DNA of 64,000 nt from the NCBI GenBank assembly GCA_021234155.1, contig JAJEKV010000049.1:4773001-4837000 (forward strand), given 5' to 3'. Both the position numbers and the translations under genes were made by a program. The notes beneath the pieces are model-generated. The model worked only from the letters and a program-made list of their open reading frames with translations, did not search any database and had not been told where the DNA came from. Shown here in pieces: positions 1 through 11,579 of the stretch. Position 1 is the stretch's first letter. Every line of letters starts with the position of its first letter. Source of the stretch: Isoetes taiwanensis (taxonomy: Eukaryota > Streptophyta > Lycopodiopsida > Isoetales > Isoetaceae).

Positions 1-113
1 AGCAGGTGCAGGTATTTCGGGAAGCTAAGCAAGATGGTAAAAAAGTTTTTTGGCGTCGTGGGAAGGTGGTAATTGAACAGGAAGCTGCATAGGAATTCGA
101 CACCACCAGGATT

Positions 114-930
114 ATGTGTTGGAATATAAACAGTTTGAATGCAACTAAAGTGAATATGATGGGAGATATTCTGGAACAAGTAGATTTAGTTTTCTTTTTA
201 GAGACATGTGAGAGTGAAGAACGCGGGGCTTTGGACATTGCAGGTTTCGATTTGGTACATTCTGTGTGGAATTACAAACATTGGAGGCTGAAGGGTCATG
301 GTGGCATTGCATGTTATGTGAGGCAGAAAATGAAGCATTTGGTAAAGTTAGTGCAGGGGCATGGATCTAAACAACATATATGGGTTGAAATAGCTGGGCA
401 TAGAGGAAGGGTCTTTATAGCAGGATGTTATTTCCCACCACGCGAATCCCCGGTCTACAATGGTGGAGTGCTTGATAGGGATGATCCCTTTTTTGAACTG
501 GAACAAGATGTTCTTAAATTATTGTCTCAGGGGGAAACACTCCTTATGGGAGACTTTAATGGGCGTATTGGGAATAGGCAGGCAGCAATTGCAAGTACAG
601 AAGGAGCACCTATATGTATGGAAATGATTGATGCAAACGAATTAATGCAAAGTGGCTGGAATAGAGTTTCTGCAGATGGAATAAGGTGGCCTACCCCTCA
701 AGGTAATCATCTTCTCAAAAGATGTGCAATGAGATTAGATATGGTAATATATAATGGTGTAGCTAGATATCCAAATACAGGGAAGCTCACATGTAGAGGG
801 GCCAGTGTGGTCGATCTAGTAATAGCAAGACCACAGTTTACGGAGTAGATTGTAGATTTTGTGATTGGGGATGAAAGACCTGAATCTGATCATGTGCCCA
901 TTGTTATCTCTTTACGAGTTAGCAAATATG
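114..930 (+). pseudogene. LINE-A endonuclease domain (EEP/APE type), broken
   Basis: Endonuclease/exonuclease/phosphatase domain that nicks target DNA before target-primed reverse transcription. Visible family motifs are the N-terminal WNINSLNA block, a glutamate in FFLETCE, the metal-site block MGDFNGR (near 547-567) and the C-terminal SDHVP block (near 886-900). The frame is open from 114 to 845, then an in-frame TAG occurs, and the same frame continues through the SDH motif to about 930. This is therefore a nonsense mutation and not the natural end of the domain. The identification rests on motif order and on the RT that follows. Confidence 0.85.
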
Positions 931-1072
931 AGATTTTTAGGAAAGTTGCTAATGATGGCCCAAAAAAAAATTATCATCGCGTTTTAATAAGGCTGATAAA
1001 TATAAATCCATATGTGAAGCTTAAAGCAAAGCAAGCATAGTTTGGCCTAATAAGGCGGAGAACATTAGTGCA

Positions 1073-1860
1073 TTGCTTAGTACTATGGTACTGGAGGCTG
1101 CTAATAAATGCTATGTATCTCATAGAAAGTTGAAAGGCCTGCCATGTAATAGCTGGTTTGATGATGAATGTAAGATGAAAAGACAGGAGTTTAAAACAGC
1201 AAAGGGGGATGATAAAAAGTTGCTTAAGAAAGAATACATGAAAATGGTGAAATCAAAGAAGAAGAAATTTCTATATGAAAAGCACTTGCAAATGATGGGT
1301 GAGCCGTCAGAGCCTAAGAGATTTTGGAATCGAATCAAACCTAAAACTAAAACACTGTGGTGTGTTAGGGGAGAGAAGAATTACTAGATTATATATCTAG
1401 ATTGTATCACATCGTGTATTGAGGACAATGTGTTAGTGCAAAAGATATGAGTGATGGGGGTTGGGAGTTCACGTTGGAGGATGTACAAGAAGGTTTGCAA
1501 ACATTAGCAAATGGGAAAGCTGCAGACACATTGGGGTTAGTAGCAGAGATGTTTAAATGGGCAGGTCCAAAAACTTATGAGATTCTTTGGAAATTAATGA
1601 ACGCGGTCTTGAGAGAGGGGTTTCCACACAGCTGGCAGGTAAACAGAGTTATTCCTTTGCACAAATTGGGGGATGAAAAAGACCCAAACAATTACATAAT
1701 GATAATGATTAGCAATTTGTATGCCAAACTATATGCCACTATGGTAAACAGGAAGATTAGTGAATGGGCTGAAGAGAACAATGTTAGGGCAATGGGGCAA
1801 GCAGGATTCAGGCCTAAAAGATCAATGACAGACCATTTGATCACTTTTGCGGCTCGATAG
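1073..1860 (+). pseudogene. LINE-A linker and N-terminal RT region, broken
   Basis: Two open segments, 1073-1387 and 1447-1860, join the endonuclease to the reverse transcriptase. The first is lysine-rich (WFDDECKMKRQEF, then a basic run) and matches the linker of LINE-B at 3840-4020 residue for residue in many places. The second begins the RT fingers with GLQTLANGKAADT, VIPLHKLGDEKDPNNY and AGFRPKRS. Stops near 1385 and 1440 separate the segments. A frameshift near 1850 moves the protein into the frame of the next ORF. LINE-B supplies the in-window comparison that shows these are breaks. Confidence 0.8.
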
Positions 1861-3451
1861 ACTCATCATAGGAACTAGAAAACCATTGTATGCACTTTTT
1901 GTGGATTTTACAAAAGCATTTGACACTGTACACAGGGGGAATCTTTGGGAGCGGATGGAGATGCTTGGGATACCTGGGGATTTGAGAAATGCCGTCAAGA
2001 TGTTATATGAAAAGGTTTTGGTACAGCTTTCATTTCCTTATTGCGGGGTAGGTTCAGATGAGGTAAGCAGTAATATGGGGGTTAAACAGGGCTGCCCCAT
2101 GTCCCCTACTTTGTTTGGATTATTTATAGACCAGCTTGAAGATTGGGTGGAACAGCTTGGTGGAGATGGTATGGGCCTCGGATGCTATACATTGCGCATG
2201 TTGTTGTATGCAGATGATATAGTTATTTTATCCAGGTCGGTGGCAGGCATGCAGAAGCATTTAGATGCTTTGTCTCTCTTTTGTGACAATAAGGGCATGA
2301 AGGTGAATTTGGCTAAAACTAAATTGATTGTCTTTGGGGCACTTAAGGTTGGACATCTTAAATTTCTATACAAAGGAGAACAGGTAGATATCGTGGATTC
2401 ATATAAATATTTGGGTATTCAAGTGGATAAAACTCCAAATTGGAATCAGGCTGTAGATCAAAGAGTAAGTGGTGGGTTGAAGGCTTTATACAGTATGCAA
2501 CGCAGGAGTGCAAACGCTGATATTTGGAATTTTGAATTAAAGAGAATGCTATATAAAGTACTTGTACAAACTGTTGTTCTCTATGGTTGTGAGATGTGGG
2601 CACCTGGGTTAGCAGAAGAAACCTGGAAAAAAGTCGAAAAGGTTCAGAAGAAATTTTTCAGAACAGAGTTAGGGGTTAAGGCCCAAACTCCATATGATAT
2701 GATGCTGGCAGAATGTGGCATGATGCCTCTAGAGGCAGAGGCACTATGTAGAACACTTGAATATGTTTGTAAAGTGCAAATGGATATGCATGAGGAAAGC
2801 TTGCCTAGGATTGCCATGGATGCAACGAGGTCCAAAGGATGGTACTTGGATGTTCAGGTTTGGATGAAAAAATGGGGATTGGAATGTAATGACTTACATA
2901 ACCAGCGCGGTGATATTAGGGCCTGGGTACAGGAACATGTGATTATGAGATCATGGTGTGTCCCAGAAGTGAAGAAAACATACTATAAACAGTTTATTAA
3001 TCCTTCTCTTCAGCAGCCAGGATATTTGAGTGAAGGGATATCAGTGAAGTGTAGGCATGCTATTAGTAGAATAAGGCTCAGCTCACATAGATTGGGAGTG
3101 GAAGTGGGTAGATGGAGCAACATGCCTCATGAGCTCAGGCTATGTAGGCTTTGCGCTATGGGAGAAATTGAAGATGAGGAACATGTTCTCTTGCGCTGTC
3201 CACAGTATGCAGGTCTTCGCAGCAAGTATCATATTAATTGTAATGATTTGGTTGCATTTTTTGGTCTCTCGGGAAAAATCACAGGCCATTTTATAATTGA
3301 AATGGTGGAACACAGGAATAATGTGTTAAAGGTTATTGATGGCGATGAGAATGTGGGAGATGAGGGGGAGAGCTCTAGTGCATTTCTTTCTGAAGATGCA
3401 TTAGAGGATATTTTTTATAATGTTGAATGTTCAGGTCTGAACGTCTCATAG
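1847..3451 (+). CDS. LINE-A reverse transcriptase palm to zinc knuckle (ORF fragment)
   Basis: 534-codon open segment covering most of the LINE polymerase. Visible RT motifs are [12 protein letters not shown] (motif A), [18 protein letters not shown] (template grip) and [11 protein letters not shown] (motif C with the catalytic YADD). The thumb region contains [11 protein letters not shown], shared with every LINE in this window. The C-terminus has [19 protein letters not shown], a zinc knuckle of the type seen in plant and protist LINEs, followed by an acidic tail. The annotated start is only the first methionine after the frameshift, so the segment is part of a larger dead ORF and not a free protein. 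Confidence 0.88.
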   Translation: MRLDRLIIGTRKPLYALFVDFTKAFDTVHRGNLWERMEMLGIPGDLRNAVKMLYEKVLVQLSFPYCGVGSDEVSSNMGVKQGCPMSPTLFGLFIDQLEDWVEQLGGDGMGLGCYTLRMLLYADDIVILSRSVAGMQKHLDALSLFCDNKGMKVNLAKTKLIVFGALKVGHLKFLYKGEQVDIVDSYKYLGIQVDKTPNWNQAVDQRVSGGLKALYSMQRRSANADIWNFELKRMLYKVLVQTVVLYGCEMWAPGLAEETWKKVEKVQKKFFRTELGVKAQTPYDMMLAECGMMPLEAEALCRTLEYVCKVQMDMHEESLPRIAMDATRSKGWYLDVQVWMKKWGLECNDLHNQRGDIRAWVQEHVIMRSWCVPEVKKTYYKQFINPSLQQPGYLSEGISVKCRHAISRIRLSSHRLGVEVGRWSNMPHELRLCRLCAMGEIEDEEHVLLRCPQYAGLRSKYHINCNDLVAFFGLSGKITGHFIIEMVEHRNNVLKVIDGDENVGDEGESSSAFLSEDALEDIFYNVECSGLNVS

Positions 3452-3470
3452 ACACCGTGGTCCGCAGACG
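3441..3470 (+). promoter_or_regulatory. LINE-A 3'-terminal hairpin
   Basis: Short two-part stem at the very end of the LINE. The outer arms are CGTCT (3442-3446) and AGACG (3466-3470); the inner arms are GAC (3451-3453) and GTC (3460-3462). The same architecture with different paired bases ends the other LINEs here, which suggests the RNA structure recognised by the element's own reverse transcriptase. The function is inferred from the known 3'-end recognition of stringent LINEs. Confidence 0.6.
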
Positions 3471-3497
3471 ATTATCTATATATCATTTCATTTCATT

Positions 3498-3610
<113 letters not shown>

Positions 3611-3619
3611 CACCCATTA

Positions 3620-4723
3620 ATGTTTACATTAAAAGCTAGAATAAGTCAAGGCAGCACTGAACATGCAAAAATCAGAAATTACAGGTTAAATCATAATTTG
3701 AAAGAAGGATATAAAAGTCTGGTGGAACAGGGACTTCGTGACAATATTTGGATGGGGGATCTAAATCAGCTTAGTCAACGTCTAGTTGAGATGCTTGATG
3801 GGGCAGCCAGGGAGATATTCGTGCCACTTAGAGTGCGAATGGGACTGCCATGCAAAGCATGGTTTGATGCGGAATGTAAGAGTGCAAAACTGAAATGGAG
3901 GAAAGCGAGCCCAGATTTGAAGGCATTATACAAAAAACAGTATAAAGGCGTGGTTAGAAGAAAGAAAAGGAGATATATAGAGAGAAGGCAGCGAGATCTT
4001 TGTGGCAGATTCTTGGAGGAGCCCAAGTGCTTCTGGAATGAATTAAAAGGATATAAGAAGGCCGATATACCACTTGATGCAAATGCGCTATGGCAACATG
4101 TTAAGAATTTATATTATCATGAAGGAGTTCACGAGGATGCTTGTAAGAAACAATCAGCATTAAATATATCAGAAGAGGATGTGATAATCAGCCTGGAATC
4201 AATGGCAAATGGCAAAGCCCGTGATGCACAAGGATTAGGTGCAGAGCACTTGAAGTGGGCAGGAACTGAATTAAGGCCACTACTTGTGAGGATGATGAAT
4301 GAAGCTCTAAACGGATTCCCAGAGGCCTGGAACATGAACAGAGTTGTGCCAATCTACAAAGGCGGATCTAAGGATGATGTGAATAATTATAGGACTATTA
4401 TGGTCAGCAATATCTTTGCGAAATTGTTTGCAACAATCATGCAGAAGAAACTGGAAAAATGGACAGAAACTCATAACAAACGAGCGGAATCTCAAGCAGG
4501 TTTTCGGGCTGGGAGATCAACATTGGACCACCTTCTGGTACTTAAAACTGTTTTTGATAAGACAAAGGGTTCAAAGAAACCGGTTTTTCTAGCATTTGTA
4601 GATTTTAAGAAGGCTTTTGACAAAGTCCCAAGAAACCGGTTATGGGAAAGAATGCAGGCATTAAATGTTCCACAAGACCTCCAAAATGCAATAAGGATAT
4701 TATATGAGCAGGTATTGGTTTAA
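3620..4723 (+). pseudogene. LINE-B linker and RT fingers/palm, ends at a nonsense codon
   Basis: 367-codon open segment carrying the linker (PCKAWFDAECKSAKLKW), RT entry block (SMANGKARDAQGLGAEHLKW), VVPIYKGGSKDDVNNYRTIM, AGFRAGRS and the motif A region FVDFKKAFDKVP. It stops at TAA 4721-4723. The reading continues in the same frame on the far side with LSFPF and [12 protein letters not shown], so the stop replaces a sense codon; LINE-A has glutamine at the equivalent place. The start methionine at 3620 lies near the truncation point and is not a natural initiator. Confidence 0.83.
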
Positions 4724-6459
4724 TTATCATTTCCTTTTTCTTCAGTAGCAAATGGGTGTATTAATAGTAATATGGGAGTGAAGCAGGGATGCCCGATGTC
4801 GCCTACATTGTTTGGCATCTTTATAGACAGCCTTGAAGCCTGGATAAAGCATCATAGCCCAGGAGGGATGGAAATAAATGGTTATATAATCCAGTTGTTG
4901 ATGTATGCAGACGATGTAGTTCTCATTTCACGCTCTAAAACTCAAATGCAGCAACACCTAAACAGTTTGGCTACTTTTTGTGACCGCACGGGAATGCAAG
5001 TGAATTTGGAAAAGACGCATGTGATGACAGTAGGAGCGCTGAAACAAGAGCAGAGTTTTGAATATAAAGAGACCAAATTAAAAGTATATGACACATATAA
5101 ATATTTGGGACTCATTTTTCACAGGAATCACCGATGGAACACTTGTATCGCACAGAGGATAACCGGAGGTCAGAAGGCATTGTACGCTTTGCAAAGCATG
5201 TGCAGGAGGATTCACCTATGGTTCTGGGAACTAAAGGTAATGGGTGAAAGCATGCTACGGTGTACCAATTTTGGAACCCTCAAAAGTACCTTCACTAGGT
5301 ACTTTTAAAACTGGTACTTTCTGTTTTTTCTTCCCATTAAAATGAATTCAAAACTTTTGAATTGAAGGTCAATAACATGCCAATCTATAGTAGTAGATGA
5401 TAATAATACTATTAGAGACTAAAATTAATGAATCAACTCTCAAACTTGTTGTTTATTGAGACATTTATGCAAGTTCCCAGTACCCAGTGCTGGGTACTTT
5501 TTTGGGTAGTTTTGCACTCCCTAAAAAGAACTTTAGATGGTACACCCTAGCATGCTTTCACCCTAACACTATTTAAAGCTTTAGTGCAAAGTGTAATTCT
5601 CTATGGATGTGAGATCTGGGGACCTAGCCTTCCTCAATGTTTGTGGAACGATATTGAGCAAGTGTTGAAAAAATTCCTACGCTTAGAATTAGGAATAAAG
5701 GCACAGACTCCATATACCATGATGCTAACAGAAAGCGGATTCTTATCATTGGAGGGGGAAGCCCTTATTAGATGTGTCATATACATGAGAAAAGTATTGA
5801 TGATGGATAATTCCAGGATGACTTATCAGGCATTGATAGCTTCAGAAGAAAAAGGTATATGGCATGATGTCAAGAGATGGCTATATAAATGGGGAATTCT
5901 GTGGGATGAGATGACGGCAGTAGACCTGAATGATACAAGGGCGTGGCTATCAGAACGGATATTTAAAAAACTATGGTCCCAACTGAAGACAAAGATGCTT
6001 CTCTATCGGCTGAATATTAATCCAAAATTGGAGCCAGCAAGATACCTACAGGATAATCTTTCTATAAAAAAAAGACATGCAATCTGTAGAATAAGATTGA
6101 GCTCCCATCATTTGGGGGTCGAGGTAGGGAGATGGGGTGATATAATTCCAAGAGATAAGAGATACTGTAGAATGTGTGATAAGGGGAAAGTAGAAGATGA
6201 ATGTCATGCATTACTTGAATGTGAGGCATATGAGACACTTAGGGATGCTTATGATATATATTTCTCTGATCTTCCTACATTATTTACAGTTCATGGGGAT
6301 ATTCTCGGGAAGTTCATAATAGAGCTTCTAGAACACAGGAAAGTATGTCTAGATATTCTACAGGGAAATATCATTGAGGATGAAGAGGATGTATTGAGTG
6401 AGAGTGATGAGCTAGATGAGGATGCAGAAACTCATCTATTATTTTATGATGATATATGA
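4724..6459 (+). pseudogene. LINE-B RT palm to zinc knuckle, split by a MITE
   Basis: Continuation of the LINE-B polymerase. The first part (4724-5240) holds [18 protein letters not shown], the catalytic LLMYADDVVLIS motif and KTHVMTVGALK. A MITE interrupts the frame at 5241-5563. The second part (5564-6459) resumes with LFKALVQSVILYGCEIWGP, INPKLEPARYLQ and the knuckle CRMCDKGKVEDECHALLEC, then an acidic C-terminus. Removing the insert and one TAA restores the frame, so the element was still open here when the MITE arrived; the upstream stop may be older or younger. Confidence 0.85.
5241..5563 (+). mobile_element. 323-bp MITE, PIF/Harbinger (Tourist)-like
   Basis: Non-autonomous DNA transposon with inverted ends: GGGTGAAAGCATGCTA starts at 5242 and its exact complement ends at 5563; the match extends on to about 26 bp with one mismatch. 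The flanks are TAA at 5238-5240 and TAA at 5564-5566, a 3-bp target duplication typical of PIF/Harbinger. The interior is AT-rich and noncoding, with a second inner inverted motif (GGTACTTTT and AAAAGTACC forms). One unpaired T at the left end leaves the outer boundary uncertain by one base. Confidence 0.82.
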
Positions 6460-6467
6460 ATACTTAT

Positions 6468-6500
6468 TGTCTAATGGGCCTTAGAGGCCTCCCAACGACA
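6468..6500 (+). promoter_or_regulatory. LINE-B 3'-terminal hairpin
   Basis: Outer arms TGTC (6468-6471) and GACA (6497-6500); inner arms GGCC (6477-6480) and GGCC (6486-6489) around a five-base loop. It sits in the same place relative to the ORF end and the tail as the LINE-A hairpin, but both stems use different bases. Confidence 0.55.
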
Positions 6501-6504
6501 TAAT

Positions 6505-6657
<153 letters not shown>

Positions 6658-6659
6658 CT

Positions 6660-6900
6660 GGATCTGATAGACTTGTTGGTCCCCATGGATGTTAAAGTTA
6701 AATTCAGTTCAATTCAATTTTGGGATCTTCATAATGCCTTTGCATTCTAGTTTTCTATAAGCATGAGGGGTAGAGGGACAATAGATGAGATATTGCATTT
6801 TTACACATGGCATGTAATGACAACATATATGAATACTTTATGGGGTGTCATATGGATGGAAGCAGTGCAATGATTGTATAATGATGCTTACAAAATTGGC
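6660..6900. other. No gene seen
   Basis: AT-rich sequence between the LINE-B tail and the A/C-rich repeats. No ORF, inverted repeat or known motif was recognised. Confidence 0.5.
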
Positions 6901-6904
6901 TATA

Positions 6905-7300
6905 AAGAACCTTAAAATACCACACCCCTTTAGAGAACCATACATCCTTGAGAAAAAACCTCCTTAAAAACTACACTTACTTATAAACCGCACCTCCTTA
7001 GAAACATCACCACCTCAAAAGAAAAAACCACACGTCCTAAAAAACAAAGACCACAGCTCCTTAAAAAAAAACTACACTTACTTATAAACCACACCTCCAA
7101 AAACTACACCTCCTTAAAAACGCCACTACCTCAAAAGAAAAAACCACAGTTCTTTTAACAAAAAACATACCTCCTTAAAAAACCACACGTCCTAAAAAAA
7201 CAAAAACCACAGCTCCTTAAAAAAATAACAGTGGACGTTCCTTGTCCACTTGAAAAACAACACCGTTAGTTAGTAAAACCACACCTCCACAGATCTACAT
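6905..7300 (+). repeat. A/C-rich degenerate tandem repeat
   Basis: Variants of AACCACACCTCCTTAAAAA recur at least ten times. A higher-order unit of roughly 120 bp (ACTTACTTATAAACC, then CACCTCCTTA, then CCTCAAAAGAAAAAACCACA) is seen twice. No coding potential. The origin is unknown. Confidence 0.75.
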
Positions 7301-7539
7301 GTAGGTTTTTTTGAAATATCTGAATAAAGGACATGTGGACCGAAGAAAACTATACTTTTCAACAGTGGACCAAAACGCGGGGTGAGTGTGTCCTCTGAAG
7401 GATGGAAGGTGTCGTCCGTCGAAGACGGCGCCTCCTCCTCTGGTCTTGGCCGAAGGTGTGGTGGCACCTGCTTGCCGTGGCCACGTCTGCGAAGGAATGG
7501 GGCTGGATGACCAAGAGTTTACATGCAGCAGCCAGTTTG

Positions 7540-8110
7540 GAGCAGTCACCAGCATATGCTAGGCATATGCCGGCATATACCTGAATATGCCTACATACCC
7601 ACGTAAATGAGGGTTTGCCCCCCCTAGGGGCAACCCAAAAAAAGGGGAAAGGGGAAATAGGGATATGAAAAAATAAAAAATGGAAAAGGGAAAATAAAAA
7701 ACAAAAAAGGGGAAGGGAGAAAAGGAACAAAAAAAAGGCAAGGAAGGGGAAAAGAAAAAAGGAAAAAGGGGAAGGTAAAAGAACCGCCGGCCAAAATTCG
7801 CTCAATCCGATAGTCGAAAAGGGAATGGGAAAAGGAAAAAAAAAAGGGGGAAGGGAAAAAGAGAAGAGGAAAAAAAGACAAAGGGAAAAAAAGGGAAGGA
7901 AAATATAGAAAAGGAAAACAAGGAAAGGAAAGAGAGGAAAGGAAAAAGGGGAAAAAAAAAAGGAATAATGAAAAAGGTAAAAAGGATAAAAGCAAAAAGC
8001 AACGAAGTGAAAAAAGGTAAAGAAAGAAAGAATACAAGCGAGAAAGGAAGAAAAAATGGAAAAGGGGAAATACAAACAAAAAAGGGAAAGGGAGAAAAGG
8101 AAAAACAAGG
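7540..8110 (+). repeat. Polypurine block I with conserved head
   Basis: A head of about 90 bp rich in CATATGC palindromes ends in a GGGTTTGCCCC...GGGGCAACCC hairpin (7610-7635). It is followed by about 470 bp made almost only of G and A on the plus strand (AAAGGGGAAAAGG variants). The block ends at a GAGGGGTTGCCCTC hairpin near 8121. An embedded non-purine segment with TAGTCGAAAA near 7790-7820 recurs in block II. Minus-strand reading gives only phenylalanine/serine/proline runs. Confidence 0.85.
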
Positions 8111-9100
8111 TGCTGCGCACGAGGGGTTGCCCTCTGGTGCACGAAAGTGTTTTTTCATGGTTTCTTTTTCGTCATTTATTTTCATGTTTTTTGTTTGATT
8201 GTTCCTTAAGATCAAGCTTGAATGCTAATTTATTCTTTTCATCCGATTTGTCTCCTTCAACCGTTTACCTATTGTTAGGGAGAAAGGAATAAGTATATAA
8301 GAATTGGGATTTGGACATTCTTCTTGTTTTTTATTTTGTTCGCAATCTACATGGTGAAGGAACTTTGCATGATATTATTGAGACAAAGGTCAGATTCTCT
8401 TGCTCAAGGACTTATGAAATCAAAGATTTGTGTACTTGCTCCAAGTGGACACTTCACTGCACATAATTTCTGTAGAAGTCATTATCCATCAGAGCACTCA
8501 TGCAGCTTGTGGTTCTTGCATTTTTTCATTTTTATCAGACGTCATTATTCATAAGTGTTTGTGGGCACTTATTTTTTCACCTGCACCTTCCTTTTTTTTT
8601 ACTTTCAATTCATTATCTACAAGGATGCAAAAGTAAATTGATGGGCACTTCTTTTTGTATTTTTTCCTTTTGTTTTGCTTTAATACATCATTGGTTCTAC
8701 AACTATATCAAGAATTCGGATCCTTTTGAGCTACCAGAGCCTTTTGGGCTTACTTTGTTTTTCATAATCTATGCCCTCTCACGACAAGCTCTACAGCTAT
8801 ATCAAGAATCCAGACCTTTGAGCTTACCTTGTCTGGAATAATATGCACCTTCTCACAACCACATGGCCATAACGCCTCGAGGGAGGACATTATGTAGCCC
8901 TTAAATTTAATGGTATAGATTTGTTATAACGTTGGAAAGAAACCTTCAATTCTCTTTCTTAGGTAAAAGTAGTTTTAATATCTCGTTTGCTAAAAAATGT
9001 CTGAATCGTTTTCAATTAAGAACATGCTTTTGACATCTATTTATTGGGAGATGCATAGGACCATTTACATGTTTAGAATGAAATTAGTATGTAACACACA
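8110..9100. other. No gene recognised; short internal duplication
   Basis: AT-rich stretch with several short ORFs that resemble nothing known. A segment near 8698-8755 (CTATATCAAGAATTCGGATCC, then TTTTGAGCTACC) is repeated in diverged form near 8793-8835. No termini of a mobile element were seen. Confidence 0.5.
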
Positions 9101-9107
9101 TCTATAG

Positions 9108-9870
9108 CTAGCAATCATTGAATTCAATAACATCCCGTTTTGGCAATATGATAAAAATTCTATGTGCCTCTTTCAAACTACCATATTTAGAATACATATC
9201 TACAAGGCTATTTCCCACGACCATATTACATTGAAGATTAGCTTTCAGAATTTGACAATTAAAGTATCTACCTTGAGTTAAGGCACTTATGCTACCATAG
9301 GCTTTTAAGATGCTAGCGAATGTGAACTTATATGGCTCTATGCCGTCTTGCTGCATGACTTCAAAATACTCTAGAGCAAGGTGGCTCTCTTCATGATCAA
9401 CACGTTTGGAATCATGGCACCCCAAGAGAATACATTTTGGTTTGGCAAGGTATCCAAGGTTCAATGTGTTTCAACCAATCGACCACACTTGCCATACATG
9501 TCAACAAGACAATTTTCCACCACAACATTTGATTGAAGCCTATAGGCAAGAATCTGCTCATGAATTTTTCTGGCGTGTTGGCAGGTTCTATGGCAACTGT
9601 GTTGCAACATAATGTTAGGATGCTTAAGAAAGTAAATCTGTTTGGCATCTTACCAGCACTATGCATTGCATTATATCTGTCCTTCAACAAAATTTGCATA
9701 GATATCAATAATTCCATATAGACTTGGGTTTGAGACTCTCGCAAGTGCATGATTTGCTTCTGCCATTCTTCCACAGAAGGAAATTAGCGAAATAATGGGG
9801 TCAGGCAAAACTACAAAAGAATCAAGTCCATTATACACATCGAGATCTAGATCCGTCTGCATAGTTCACG
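9108..9870 (-). pseudogene. PPR protein fragment, frameshifted
   Basis: Minus-strand remnant of a PLS-type pentatricopeptide protein. PPR proteins bind organellar RNA. Recognisable repeat signatures are GKMPNRFTFLSIL, then after a frame change DGIEPYKFTFASILKAYG, VVGNSLVDMYSKYGSLKEA and HRIFIILPKRDV. The pieces lie in at least three frames with stops between, so the copy is dead. The degenerate 35-residue spacing (VxGNxLVDMYxKxGxLxEA) is diagnostic. It resembles the second PPR pseudogene at 20070-20800 in style, and both may be relics of the same large family. Confidence 0.75.
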
Positions 9871-10115
9871 GTCCTTTTGTTTGGTGCATTCATAAACTAT
9901 GTGATAGATAATGTCTCTAACATCTTCATGGTGAACATTAAGGCAATCAAATACCAACTCATCGTTGCTTACATTTTGGAAAACCATGCTGACGGTGTTT
10001 ATGAGAAACCCTAGCCCATCCTGGAGGTCAATAACATCCATCTTTTCTCACTTGCATTGAAGAGCTGTTTCTGTACATAAAGTAGCCAGATCTGTTCTCC
10101 GAGTCCACCTATGCG

Positions 10116-10370
10116 CTAAGTTCTTTCTTAACATTATCTAGGCCTCCAATGTCTTCCCCGCGAACATTGGGAACATCCACAACCTGCACATTTATCATAA
10201 AATTACAGTAGTAGACTAAACACAAGAACATAGCTTACCATAAAACTTACAGTTTCAAGTTCTTCAATGTACTGTTTTAAATGTAATATCCTAGAAGAAT
10301 GCTGGAAGTGTGCACCATCTATTTCCACTTTAGATTGTGATTTTATAGATTCCAACATCAAATTGGAAGC
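10116..10370 (-). pseudogene. CDC48/p97-like AAA-ATPase fragment with small intron
   Basis: The minus-strand exon at about 10116-10183 reads VVDVPNVRGEDIGGLDNVKK, matching the D1-D2 linker of CDC48 (family form VEVPNVSWEDIGGLENVK). Upstream lies a CAG acceptor at 10184-10186, a gap of about 62 bp, and a GTAAGT donor ending an exon that reads DGAHFQHSS and YIEELET; this aligns loosely with the NEHFQTAL...ALRET segment that precedes the linker in CDC48. No Walker A or B motif follows, and stops appear at once, so only a fragment of this ubiquitin-dependent segregase is present. Confidence 0.6.
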
Positions 10371-10409
10371 CAAATTTTTCATTTTAACAAAGAATAAGCA
10401 TATCATATA

Positions 10410-11025
10410 CCATGTTGGATGAAGCTGCCAGCACTCTAAACCATGTCTTGCAGAGTACTGAATTGCATGATGGTTGTTGTGCTATCCTTCCCCAAAAGCA
10501 AGCAAAGCCACCCACATGCATCACATGGTTAAATCTTATGGTTTTCTTAGATAAGAAAATTTAAATGTCTCCTATTCCAAATGATGTGCCAATTAACCCT
10601 TTTTTTTTATTGTGCCATCCATGAGTCTCTTGTGACATTATAATCTATAAACCTACTAGTTATTTCTAGATAAATTGCTCCCCATACATGTGCAGCAGAA
10701 TTTACTGCCCAAGTTATGTGGTAGACCCACACAGCCCGCACTGCCTATAAAAAGACGTGTTAGTGCAAAAAACTTCAACTGTTTAATGGATTGAACAAAA
10801 CAACACACCATTTCTCAAATAGTATATGGAAATACCCAACCCAACAAAATAGGATGCAGAAGATATGTTCTCTGAATAGAATGGATACCATGTCACTTAT
10901 ATTATTTCTAGCCCCAACCTGTCATAACCATGACAACAATCAGAAAGAAGCGAAGCACATGGAAAGAGAAGTCCAGAGACTTGAAATATTTAAAGTAAGA
11001 AAGAAGTATTAGTGAAACACATCAC
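10410..11025. other. No gene recognised
   Basis: AT-rich sequence, probably an intron or intergenic remnant of the surrounding minus-strand host fragments. No convincing exon, repeat or mobile-element end was seen. Confidence 0.45.
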
Positions 11026-11031
11026 AATTAC

Positions 11032-11540
11032 CCAATCGCTCGTAGCCTTGTCATCAAGTAGCCACCCATATTTGTGCCAAAAAGCCTTCTAGTGGAGTGT
11101 ATGCATCCAAAGCTGTGTCATAGTATTGGTGGTGATACTGATAGCACACCCATTCTATTGGGTCTCCCTGACATAATAGATGATTTAGACATGTGCAATT
11201 TGAAGATGAAAACCAAACATAAAGACCTTGGATAGAAAACTGGCAATAGCACAGAACATCAGTAAGGGAAGTATACAATTTACTTGAATGACAATCACAG
11301 GCTTCTTCTCACAGTGTTAGTTAGAAAAAAAAAACAAAGATAGAAGATCAGGAACCTGGAATAGTGAACCTGGAATAGTATCATTTGTACCTAATATAGA
11401 ATGCCAGAAAAGAACTTCACTACTATCATCACAGGGCTGAGCCCCGCAATAGGCAAATGTGTACTCCAACCATTTCGAAAATTTGAAGCTTTTGTGTGAA
11501 AAGTTTCTATGATATGGAAGCGTAATGCCCAACAATCCTG
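11032..11540 (-). pseudogene. Membrane fatty-acid desaturase-like (ADS/FAD5) fragment
   Basis: Two minus-strand exons of an acyl-lipid/acyl-CoA desaturase, a di-iron membrane enzyme. The exon near 11437-11537 starts after TTACAG and reads ITGLLGITLPYHRNFSHKSF and KWLEYTFAYCGAQ, which includes the first histidine box. The exon at 11032-11167 starts after TGTCAG and reads GDPIEWVCYQYHHQYYDT and YTPLEGF. Its second histidine box is damaged: families have HRxHH where this has YQYHH. A one-base insertion in a T run (near 11075) then shifts the frame before WLLDDKATSDW and a GTAATT donor. The lost histidine and the frameshift make this a pseudogene. Confidence 0.72.
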
Positions 11541-11579
11541 TAATCGCATACAAAAGCAGAAAGTAACTAAATGGCACCC

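Noticed and set aside
7359-8215. Long minus-strand ORFs rich in phenylalanine, serine and proline
   Set aside because: They are the pyrimidine strand of a polypurine tract; all frames stay open because the sequence lacks T on one strand. No protein-like complexity.
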